The notes under the pieces: model-generated | Told to the model about the DNA's origin: nothing | Database searches by the model: none | Seen by the model: the letters and a program-made list of their open reading frames with translations, nothing else | NCBI RefSeq assembly: GCF_003367235.1 | Contig: NZ_QRGP01000001.1 | Coordinates: 1,798,001-1,862,000 of the forward strand | Source: Sphingorhabdus pulchriflava | Lineage (GTDB): Bacteria; Pseudomonadota; Alphaproteobacteria; Sphingomonadales; Sphingomonadaceae | Direction: 5' to 3' | Length of the DNA stretch: 64,000 nucleotides | Made by a program: the position numbers and the translations under genes | Shown: in pieces, positions 17,001 to 24,622 of the stretch | How positions within the stretch are numbered: position 1 is the stretch's first letter | How the letters are laid out: each line of letters starts with the position of its first letter

Positions 17001-17780
17001 CTGGCGCTGCCCAAGGAAGAAGAGAAAATCCGTTTCCGCGACATACAGGCGCAGCCGCGCAAGATTATCTCCTCGCCTACATGGTCGGGTCTGGAAAGCG
17101 AGCATGTCTGCTACAATGCCGGTTACACCAATGTGCATGAGCTAATCCCTTGGCGCACGTTGACCGGGCGACAGCAGCTCTATCAGGATCATAAGTGGAT
17201 GCGCGCCTTCGGCGAAGGTTTCTGTGTCTACCGTCCTCCGATCGATACTAAGGCCGTCAAACCGATGCTCGACGAGGCGAAGGATGCGCCGCATGTTATC
17301 CTGAACTTCATCACGCCGCACCAGAAATGGGGTATCCACTCCACCTATACCGATAACCAACTGATGCTCACACTATCTCGCGGCGGGCCGATTGTCTGGA
17401 TGAGCGAGACGGATGCCGCCAAGGCGGGGCTGGTCGATAATGACTGGGTGGAGGCGTTCAATTCTAATGGTGCGCTCGTTGCTCGCGTGGTCGTTTCGCA
17501 GCGCATGAAAGAGGGAACGCTCTTCATGTACCATGCGCAGGAAAAAATCGTGAACGTCCCCGGTTCGCCGCTGACCGGCCAGCGCGGGGGCATCCACAAC
17601 AGTGTGACCCGCGCAGTGCTCAAGCCAACGCACATGATCGGCGGCTATGTCCAGCAGAGCTACGGCTTCAACTATTATGGGACGGTCGGTTCCAACCGCG
17701 ACGAATACGTCATCGTCCGCAAGCTATCAAAGGTCGACTGGCTCGAAGGCCCGGCAGCCCATCTGGAGGCAGCAGAATGA
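14043..17780 (+). CDS. narG: Respiratory nitrate reductase alpha subunit
   Basis: A 1245-residue protein, close to the normal NarG length. It is the catalytic subunit reducing nitrate to nitrite at a Mo-bis-MGD centre on the cytoplasmic side. The N-terminal FS0 cluster region is visible ([20 protein letters not shown], His/Cys ligands) and the Mo-ligand Asp segment [20 protein letters not shown] is present near residue 220. The start [11 protein letters not shown] has AAAGGG upstream; earlier in-frame codons lie inside narK. It is second in the narK-G-H-J-I operon, and its stop overlaps the narH start (ATGA). Confidence 0.98.
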   Translation: [1245 protein letters not shown]

Positions 17781-19300
17781 AAGTTCGCGCACAAATCGGC
17801 AAGGTCTTGAACCTTGATAAATGCATCGGCTGCCACACCTGCTCGGTCACCTGCAAGAATGTTTGGACCAGCCGCGACGGCATGGAATATGCGTGGTTCA
17901 ACAATGTCGAGACCAAGCCCGGTATAGGATACCCCAAGGACTGGGAAAACCAGAAGCGCTGGAACGGTGGCTGGGACGTGAAAGGCGGTCGGCTTAAGCC
18001 GCGCATGGGTGGCAAATGGCGTCTGTTGTCGAAGATTTTCGCCAATCCCGATTTGCCCGAAATCGACGATTATTACGAACCCTTCACTTTCGACTATTCA
18101 CATCTGCAGCAGGCGAAGGAAAGTCAGGCCTTTCCAACTGCGCGACCCCGTTCGTTGATCACAGGCGAGCGGATGGAGAAAATCAATTGGGGCCCGAATT
18201 GGGAGGAAATCCTTGGTGGAGAATTTTCCAAGCGGTCGGAGGACTATAATTTCGAAGGCGTGCAAAAGGAAATTTACGGCCAGTTCGAAAATACCTTCAT
18301 GATGTATCTGCCGCGCCTGTGCGAGCACTGCCTCAACCCCACCTGCGTTGCCGCTTGCCCGTCGGGGTCGATCTACAAGCGCGAGGAAGATGGCATCGTA
18401 CTGATTGATCAGGACAAATGCCGCGGCTGGCGCATGTGCGTTTCGGGCTGCCCTTACAAAAAGATCTATTACAACTGGAAGACCGGCAAATCCGAAAAGT
18501 GCATCTTCTGCTATCCGCGCATTGAAGCGGGGCAACCGACAGTTTGTTCGGAAACCTGCGTCGGGCGCATCCGCTATCTGGGCGTGATGCTCTATGATGC
18601 GGACCGCATTGAGGAAGCAGCCTCTGCCGAAAATGTTGAGGACCTGTATCAGGCCCAACTCGACATCTTCCTCGACCCCAACGATCCGGCGGTTATCGAA
18701 CAGGCGCGCAAGGATGGCGTGCCCGAAGCTTGGCTCGAAGCGGCGCGCCATTCGCCGGTGTGGAAGATGGCGATGGAATGGAAAGTCGCCTTCCCGCTGC
18801 ACCCCGAATATCGGACGCTGCCGATGGTCTGGTATGTCCCGCCATTGTCGCCGATCAGCGCTGCGGCGAATTCGGGGCAGATTTCGGTCAACAACAATAT
18901 GCCAGACATTCGATCCTTGCGGATACCACTTAAATATCTCGCCAACCTGCTGACGGCGGGTGCGACCGAGCCCGTGGCGCTGTGCCTGGAACGGATGCTC
19001 GCAATGCGCGGTTATATGCGTTCAAAGACGGTCGAGGGTGTGGTCGACGAGAACATCGCCCGGGCTGTCGGCCTTACGGGCGCGCAGATCGAAGACATGT
19101 ATCATGTCATGGCGATCGCCAATTATGAGGACCGCTTCGTCATCCCGACCGGCCACCGCGAAGATGCTGAGGACATGTACGACGAACGCGGCAGTTGCGG
19201 CTTCTCCTTCGGCAATGGCTGCTCAGGCGGAGAAACCAAGACTAACCTGTTTGGCGCCCCCGCGCGTAAAAAACTGCAAACTCCTACGGAGGTATTCTGA
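17777..19300 (+). CDS. narH: Respiratory nitrate reductase beta subunit
   Basis: A 507-residue iron-sulphur protein carrying electrons from NarI to NarG. Four cysteine groups are visible: CIGCHTCSVTC near residue 16, LCEHCLNPTCVAAC near 185, CRGWRMCVSGC near 215 and CIFCYPRIEAGQPTVCSETC near 240. The Trp in CRGWRMC replaces a Cys, as is normal for the NarH [3Fe-4S] cluster. It overlaps narG by 4 bases, and its TGA shares the A with the narJ ATG. Confidence 0.98.
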   Translation: MKVRAQIGKVLNLDKCIGCHTCSVTCKNVWTSRDGMEYAWFNNVETKPGIGYPKDWENQKRWNGGWDVKGGRLKPRMGGKWRLLSKIFANPDLPEIDDYYEPFTFDYSHLQQAKESQAFPTARPRSLITGERMEKINWGPNWEEILGGEFSKRSEDYNFEGVQKEIYGQFENTFMMYLPRLCEHCLNPTCVAACPSGSIYKREEDGIVLIDQDKCRGWRMCVSGCPYKKIYYNWKTGKSEKCIFCYPRIEAGQPTVCSETCVGRIRYLGVMLYDADRIEEAASAENVEDLYQAQLDIFLDPNDPAVIEQARKDGVPEAWLEAARHSPVWKMAMEWKVAFPLHPEYRTLPMVWYVPPLSPISAAANSGQISVNNNMPDIRSLRIPLKYLANLLTAGATEPVALCLERMLAMRGYMRSKTVEGVVDENIARAVGLTGAQIEDMYHVMAIANYEDRFVIPTGHREDAEDMYDERGSCGFSFGNGCSGGETKTNLFGAPARKKLQTPTEVF

Positions 19301-20013
19301 TGGGCACGGTCACTTTACGCGCGCTGTCGGCGCTGCTTCACTATCCCGATAAAGACTTGCGCGCTGCGGTCCCGGAAATCCGGCGGGCGCTATTGCTTGA
19401 ACGTGTTGTCGGTGAAAAGCAGATGCTCCGGCTCGAACCACTTCTGTTTCGTCTCTCCGGCGGAGATCTGATTGCGTTGCAGGAACATTATGTCGAACTG
19501 TTCGATCGTGGGCGGACGCACAGCTTGCACCTTTTCGAACATGTTCATGGCGAAAGCCGTGATCGGGGACAAGCGATGGTTGATCTGCGCGACCGTTATG
19601 TCGCGGCGGGTCTCGATCCGGCTAGCAACGAGCTGCCGGACTATCTGCCCCTGTTCCTCGAATATTGTTCGACCTTGCCGAAAGAAGAGGCGCTGGCCGA
19701 GCTTTCCGAACCAGGCGCGATCATTGCGATGCTGGCAGACCGGCTCGACGCGCGCGGTACGGATTATGCGGGCCTGCTCGCGGTTCTGCGCGATCTCTCC
19801 GGAGGCCAAAGCGTTCCGCCCGAAGCGATGATCGTGGTTGAGGACCCCGACGATCTGGATGCATTGGACGCAGCTTGGGAAGAGGAACAAATTACCTTCG
19901 GCGCAATGGCCCCTTCGGCCCCCGATGCGGCCCCGGCATGTCCGCAGGCGCAGTCCATGGTCAGCCGTATCCTCGATCCTCTCCACGCAAACCAACCGTC
20001 AAGGAGCTTGTGA
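19300..20013 (+). CDS. narJ: Nitrate reductase assembly chaperone
   Basis: A 237-residue protein of the NarJ/TorD chaperone family, with an all-helical pattern and typical stretches ALSALLHYPDKDLRAAVPE at the N-terminus, HSLHLFEHVHGESRDRGQAM in the middle and NELPDYLPLFLEYCSTLP. NarJ binds the NarG N-terminus and guides cofactor insertion before NarGH docks on NarI. It shares one base with narH and stands directly before narI. Confidence 0.95.
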   Translation: MGTVTLRALSALLHYPDKDLRAAVPEIRRALLLERVVGEKQMLRLEPLLFRLSGGDLIALQEHYVELFDRGRTHSLHLFEHVHGESRDRGQAMVDLRDRYVAAGLDPASNELPDYLPLFLEYCSTLPKEEALAELSEPGAIIAMLADRLDARGTDYAGLLAVLRDLSGGQSVPPEAMIVVEDPDDLDALDAAWEEEQITFGAMAPSAPDAAPACPQAQSMVSRILDPLHANQPSRSL

Positions 20014-20014
20014 C

Positions 20015-20719
20015 ATGGCCGAATTCCTGAATCACATGCTGTTCGGCATATACCCATATATCGCACTTGCGATACTGGCGCTGGGCTCGGTCATTCGATA
20101 TGATCGTGAACCTTATAGTTGGCGCTCTGGCTCCAGCCAGCTTTTGCGGCGAAAACAATTAATGTGGGGTTCGGTGCTGTTCCACGCGGGTGTTCTCGTG
20201 ATTTTCTTTGGACATCTTGGTGGATTGCTTACACCGATCGCGTTGTTTGACGCGTTAGGTATTCCGCACAGTTCGAAACAGATATTGGCCATCGTTGCGG
20301 GCGGTTTGGCGGGCATTTTAGCCTTTGCCGGAGCAACATTGCTACTACATCGCCGCCTGTTCGATCCGCGTATCCGCAACACCTCCAGTTTCAGCGACAT
20401 CATGATCCTGGTGCTGCTCTGGCTGCAACTGGTGCTGGGTCTGGGGACCATTCCGGTATCGATGAATCATCTCGATGGCCATGAAATGGTCAAGTTCATG
20501 ACTTGGGCGCAAGGGATATTCACCTTTCAAGGCGACGCGTCTTCTTATGTCGCTGACGCACACATCATTTTCAAAACGCATCTGGTGCTCGGCCTGACGA
20601 TCCTGTTGTTGTTCCCTTTCACACGCCTTGTTCACATGCTTTCAGCGCCTGTGCGCTATGTCTGGCGTCCTGGTTATCAGGTCGTGCGCTCGCGCAAACT
20701 GGGGCTGCGTCATGGCTGA
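20015..20719 (+). CDS. narI: Respiratory nitrate reductase gamma subunit (cytochrome b)
   Basis: A 234-residue integral membrane diheme cytochrome b with five hydrophobic helices, starting MAEFLNHMLFGIYPYIALAI. Candidate heme ligands are His in LMWGSVLFHAGVLVIFFGH (about residues 55-65) and in ADAHIIFKTHLVLGLTIL (about residues 185-200). It oxidises quinol at the periplasmic side and anchors NarGH. AAGGAGC stands before the ATG. The end overlaps the next gene by 8 bases. Confidence 0.95.
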   Translation: MAEFLNHMLFGIYPYIALAILALGSVIRYDREPYSWRSGSSQLLRRKQLMWGSVLFHAGVLVIFFGHLGGLLTPIALFDALGIPHSSKQILAIVAGGLAGILAFAGATLLLHRRLFDPRIRNTSSFSDIMILVLLWLQLVLGLGTIPVSMNHLDGHEMVKFMTWAQGIFTFQGDASSYVADAHIIFKTHLVLGLTILLLFPFTRLVHMLSAPVRYVWRPGYQVVRSRKLGLRHG

Positions 20720-21524
20720 TGTCCTCGAGCACCCTTGCGTCACCGTGAATGGCAGAGAGATTGACGCTGCATTGATTGCTGCCGAAGTTCAGAACCATCC
20801 CGCACCCGATCCAGATCAAGCGTGGGAGGCCGCCGCACGAGCGCTTGTCCTGCGTCAATTGCTGCTTGATGAAGCCGACAGGCTGGAAATCATGAGCGTT
20901 GGCCTAGTCGACGCTGAAGGGCGCAAGCTGGCGGAAGAAGATGCGCGTATTGAAGCTCTGCTGGAGCAGGAAGTGCAATGCCCGCATGCCGATGAATCAG
21001 TCACACGGCGTTTCTACGCGCAGCATAGCGATCGGTTCAGGTCGCCGACTTTGGTGGAGGCCGAACATATTCTGTTCGCTGCCTCTCCAACAGACAGTTT
21101 GGCTTATGGGCTTGCAACCGGTGATGCGCGCACCACGATACGTACGCTTCAGGCACAGCCCGGGCTTTTTGCAGAATTGGCACTGAAGCATTCGGCCTGT
21201 CCCTCCAAGGAACAGGGCGGGAATTTGGGGCAGATCGGGCCAGGGCAGACGGTCCGAGAGTTTGAAGATGTGCTGTTTGGGCTTGATGAAGGCATGCTGC
21301 ATTCAGAGCCCGTGAAGACACGCTTTGGTGTCCATGTCATCCGCGCCGGTCGGCGTGTCGAAGGCCAGCAATTGCCCTTCGATCTGGTTCAAGAAAAGAT
21401 CGCCCAATATCTGGAGGAGGCCAGTTGGCGGCGCGCCGTAACCCAATATCTCTCCATACTGGCGTCACAGGCGAACATTGAGGGTATAGATATGGGCAGC
21501 ACAGACGGGCCGCTGGTGCAGTGA
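20712..21524 (+). CDS. Parvulin-type peptidyl-prolyl isomerase of the nar operon
   Basis: A 270-residue protein with a helical N-terminal part and a rotamase domain: VEAEHILFAASPTD, then ELALKHSACPSKEQGGNLG and GQTVREFEDVLFGLDEGM, ending TRFGVHVIRAGRR (about residues 115-230). It has no signal peptide, so it probably acts in the cytoplasm, like NifM-type isomerases. It is inserted between narI (8-base overlap) and moaA (GTGA overlap). Such a gene is frequent in nar operons and is thought to help maturation of the reductase; the exact client is not known. Confidence 0.9.
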   Translation: MADVLEHPCVTVNGREIDAALIAAEVQNHPAPDPDQAWEAAARALVLRQLLLDEADRLEIMSVGLVDAEGRKLAEEDARIEALLEQEVQCPHADESVTRRFYAQHSDRFRSPTLVEAEHILFAASPTDSLAYGLATGDARTTIRTLQAQPGLFAELALKHSACPSKEQGGNLGQIGPGQTVREFEDVLFGLDEGMLHSEPVKTRFGVHVIRAGRRVEGQQLPFDLVQEKIAQYLEEASWRRAVTQYLSILASQANIEGIDMGSTDGPLVQ

Positions 21525-22534
21525 CGTACAGATTGTCTAGCACTGCTAATTTGCAAACGCTCGCGGACAGCCACGGTCGCCATTTTGAATATCTGCGGCT
21601 GTCGCTGACTGACGTCTGCAATTTCCGCTGCAGCTATTGCCTTCCCGATGGCTATAACAAGGCGAAGGGGACACCCACAAATCTCGCGGTCGATGAAATC
21701 CAAAGGCTTGTTTCGGCCTTCGCCAAATTGGGACTTTGGAAAGTCCGGCTTACCGGCGGCGAACCGACGTTGCGCCAAGAATTTCTCGAAATCGCGCGGG
21801 CGGTGTCGGGTATTGACGGAATTCGTCAAGTTGCCGTGACGACCAATGGCTATCGGTTGGTCGAACGTGCGCAAAGCTATGCGGATGCAGGAATTAGGGC
21901 GATCAATGTCAGCATGGATTCATTGAAACCCGAACGGTTCCGCTCGATTACCGGCCATGACAGGCTATCCGAAATTCTTCGCGGCATCGAAGCCTGCAAG
22001 CAGGCGGGGATCGCAAGCGTGAAACTCAATTCCGTCTTGTTGAAAGGATTGAACGATGATGAATTCGACGACTTCATCGCTTTTGTCTCCGAGCAAGACC
22101 TGACACTGCGCTTCATCGAAGTGATGCGGACCAATGACAATCCAGTCTTTTTCACGGCACATCATCTGCCAGGTACATTTGTCACTGCTCGGCTCGAGTC
22201 GCTTGGCTGGCAAAAGCAGATGCGATCTGAAGGGGCGGGCCCAGCGATTGAATATGCTAGTCCGCAAGGCTCTGGACGGATTGGTATCATTGCGCCTTAT
22301 TCCAAGGATTTTTGCGCCAGCTGTAACCGATTGCGCGTTTCCGCGACAGGTAAGCTGCATCTTTGCCTGTTCGGCGACGCGGGGATCGATCTACGCCCCC
22401 TGCTACAACGGGACGGTCAAGCAAAGGAGCTGATCGAGCGACTGCAACGGCTGGTTATGACCAAAGCGCCCGCGCATCTATTGCACCAGGGCAATAGCGG
22501 TGCGACTCCGCATCTTGCTTCGATAGGGGGATGA
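21521..22534 (+). CDS. moaA: GTP 3',8-cyclase, first step of molybdenum cofactor synthesis
   Basis: A 337-residue radical-SAM enzyme. The N-terminal cluster motif CNFRCSYC (C-x3-C-x2-C) is near residue 31, followed by VRLTGGEPTLRQEF. The C-terminal second cluster is seen in FCASCNRLRVSATGKLHLC. The protein ends in GG, as expected for MoaA activity. It starts with GTG overlapping the preceding stop. Its place in the nar operon ties cofactor supply to nitrate reductase synthesis. Partner genes moaC, moaD, moaE and moeA are not in the window. Confidence 0.96.
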   Translation: MTYRLSSTANLQTLADSHGRHFEYLRLSLTDVCNFRCSYCLPDGYNKAKGTPTNLAVDEIQRLVSAFAKLGLWKVRLTGGEPTLRQEFLEIARAVSGIDGIRQVAVTTNGYRLVERAQSYADAGIRAINVSMDSLKPERFRSITGHDRLSEILRGIEACKQAGIASVKLNSVLLKGLNDDEFDDFIAFVSEQDLTLRFIEVMRTNDNPVFFTAHHLPGTFVTARLESLGWQKQMRSEGAGPAIEYASPQGSGRIGIIAPYSKDFCASCNRLRVSATGKLHLCLFGDAGIDLRPLLQRDGQAKELIERLQRLVMTKAPAHLLHQGNSGATPHLASIGG

Positions 22535-22536
22535 TT

Positions 22537-23073
22537 ATGGCAGGGATAAATGAGAGCCTAACCTTTTACCCGCTCGGTGTCGCGGTGCTGACGATTTCCG
22601 ATACGCGTAATGAAGAGACCGATACGTCTGGTGCTTTGCTTGTTGAGCGGCTGACGGGGGCCGGACACAAACTGCGCGACCGTGCGATCGTACGGGACGA
22701 CGTCGACGCCATTCAGGCGGTCTTGCAGCGCTGGATTGCCAATCTGGAAATCGAAATCATCCTTACCACGGGCGGCACCGGATTTTCGCCACGCGATAAC
22801 ACGCCCGAAGCCGTCAAACCCTTGCTCCGCCGCGAAATGGACGGCTTTGCCATCGCCTTTCAGCAGAAGAGCCTGCAGACGGTGGGCGTGGCCGCAATGC
22901 AATCGAGGGCATTTGCAGGGCAGGCGGGTGACTGTTTCATCTTTTGTATCCCCGGCTCCACCGGCGCCTGCCGCGATGCATGGGATGGTTTGCTGGAGCT
23001 GGAGTTCGACAGCCGCCACAAGCCTTGTTCGATCGCGGGGGCATTGCCCAGGCTGCGCGATGTCTGTTCATAG
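22537..23073 (+). CDS. moaB: MoaB/Mog-type molybdopterin adenylyltransferase
   Basis: A 178-residue protein with the MoaB/Mog fold: GVAVLTISDTRNEETDTSG at the N-terminus and LTTGGTGFSPRDNTPEAV in the middle (the TTGGTG and RD-TPEA motifs). It adenylates molybdopterin before metal insertion. The ATG at 22537 was preferred to the one at 22531 because GGGGG lies six bases upstream. It is the last gene of the nar operon. Confidence 0.92.
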   Translation: MAGINESLTFYPLGVAVLTISDTRNEETDTSGALLVERLTGAGHKLRDRAIVRDDVDAIQAVLQRWIANLEIEIILTTGGTGFSPRDNTPEAVKPLLRREMDGFAIAFQQKSLQTVGVAAMQSRAFAGQAGDCFIFCIPGSTGACRDAWDGLLELEFDSRHKPCSIAGALPRLRDVCS

Positions 23074-23413
23074 CTGAAGGCCCGCATGCTCTCCGATACG
23101 TATGTCGGGGGACTTTAGCTCGGTTGATATCGGAGGCCGCTAGCTAGGCACCTAAAAGTGAGTGAACTGAAACGGAATTAGGATCTCTGTCATCACAACG
23201 ATAAAATATGGTCGTGAACGGACGTCCGGAAAGCCTAAGGTTCGAATGAAAAGCAGACATTCCGGACTGTTGTCTAATTGTTTCATTCACGGGTTTCTCC
23301 TTTTCGCTTTCCCGATTGGCCAATGGTTGTCTTCGAGGTCATCGGACGGCTGTGGTGAGCATGATGTCCGGGCCTTCATGATCGCGGCCGGGCGAGATAG
23401 GGTGGGCGTCTCT
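23074..23413. other. Gene-free stretch between the nar operon and the IS element
   Basis: No convincing gene was found; a 62-codon frame at 23246-23434 lacks a ribosome-binding site and family features. The stretch contains CGGACGTCCG (23219-23228, a 10-bp palindrome) and an 8-bp inverted pair GTCCGGAA (23224-23231) / TTCCGGAC (23260-23267). It could hold the nar operon terminator or scar sequence from earlier insertions. Confidence 0.4.
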
Positions 23414-24592
23414 GTGTCCAACTCGAGGTTTTAGCCTCTACGGTCCTGGCGAGATCGCCCTGGCATGGCTGATTGGGAAGAGAGTCGCTGGCGTCATGTC
23501 CAGCGGAACTCCGTCTCGTTCAACCACAGCCGATGAAGTAGCACGGCGAGCTTTCGGGCAACTGCGATCCTTGCGCGCTTGCTGCCTTTTGCGTCAGCGA
23601 TCCGCTTCCCCCATAGCTGAAGGGCAAACGGTCGCTGTACGCGCGACAGCATGATGTTAGCGGCCTCGAAGAGTGCTCGTCGCAGCATCGGATCACCGGC
23701 CTTGGATATGTTGCCGCGGACATCGCGCTCGCCTGACTGGTTCCTTCGAGGTACCAACCCAGCATATGCGCCAACATCCTCACTGCGGGCGAAGCGATGC
23801 GGATCCTCGACAGTTGCGGTAAAGGTCAGGGCGGTTATCGGGCCGACCCCGGGCACACTCATCAGTCGACTGCACACAGCATCTTCAGCTGCGCGGCTCT
23901 CCAGCAGCTTGTTGGAAGCGCGCAGTTGCTCTTCGAGCACTTCCATGGTGGCGACAAGAGGAGCAAACAACGGCTCGAGATCGGGCCGCTGTTGGTACAG
24001 GGCGTGCAGTCGCTCGCGGCGCTTGCCCGGTGTTCGGGCAGAACCCAGGCGCAGACCGAAGAGCTTCAGCAGTCCGCGCAGCTGGTTGCCAAGCGCGACC
24101 CGCGTTCCAATCAGTTGGGTACGGATACGCAGAGCAGCACGGTCGATGTGGGTTGCCGAGGCTTTCATGTGCACGCGCTTGAACCAGCCAGTGCGAGCAA
24201 GCTGCGCCAGCCCTTCGGCATCATGCACGTCGCTCTTGTTCACACGGGTCGCCAACACACCCTTGGCATGACGGGCGCAGATGCACTCGACCGGAATGCT
24301 GCGCTCGACAAGGCCATGATACAGGAATGTCGATAACGGGCCGGTCTCCAGCACAACGCGGACTAGGCCAAGGCAGTGCTTGCCGAGCCATTTGGCTATC
24401 ACGTCAGGATCGCTGGCCACAACGTCGCGCTTAAGCACCACGCCATCTGCATCGACCACACACAAATGGGTGGTCTTGTCACTTACGTCCAATCCTGCAT
24501 AAATCGTCATCGGTCACTCTCCTGCGTTGAAGCGCTCATGCGACTTCGTAGCACTCAGGAGGGTGGCTAAAACAATTACGCGGTGTCCAACT
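23414..24592 (-). mobile_element. IS110-family (IS1111-like) insertion sequence
   Basis: The element carries one transposase gene. Outside it, GTGTCCAACT occurs in direct orientation at 23414-23423 and 24583-24592. A 9-bp inverted repeat, GTTTTAGCC (23428-23436) and GGCTAAAAC (24565-24573), lies a few bases inside. Subterminal inverted repeats are the mark of the IS1111 group. The element is about 1.17 kb with only about 70 bases of non-coding sequence at each side. It stands 30 bases past the stop of the strawberry-notch gene and does not break it. The exact ends are not certain. Confidence 0.7.
23494..24510 (-). CDS. IS110-family transposase
   Basis: A 338-residue protein with the RuvC-like N-terminal DEDD domain (MTIYAGLDVSDKTTHLCVVD; VLETGPLSTFLYHGL; RVNKSDVHDAEGLAQLAR) and the C-terminal transposase_20 domain (LMSVPGVGPITALTF, AYAGLVPRRNQSGERDVRGN, GDPMLRRALFEAANIML). 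Enzymes of this family are recombinases guided by a bridge RNA encoded in the element. All domain signatures are present and the frame is open, so it may be active. Confidence 0.95.
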   Translation of the reverse strand: MTIYAGLDVSDKTTHLCVVDADGVVLKRDVVASDPDVIAKWLGKHCLGLVRVVLETGPLSTFLYHGLVERSIPVECICARHAKGVLATRVNKSDVHDAEGLAQLARTGWFKRVHMKASATHIDRAALRIRTQLIGTRVALGNQLRGLLKLFGLRLGSARTPGKRRERLHALYQQRPDLEPLFAPLVATMEVLEEQLRASNKLLESRAAEDAVCSRLMSVPGVGPITALTFTATVEDPHRFARSEDVGAYAGLVPRRNQSGERDVRGNISKAGDPMLRRALFEAANIMLSRVQRPFALQLWGKRIADAKGSKRARIAVARKLAVLLHRLWLNETEFRWT

Positions 24593-24622
24593 TGGCTGCC
24601 CCTGATATCATCCGCTCAATCT

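Noticed and set aside
23246-23434. 62-codon frame before the IS element
   Set aside because: It has no ribosome-binding site, is not recognisable as any family, and its end runs into the IS end region.
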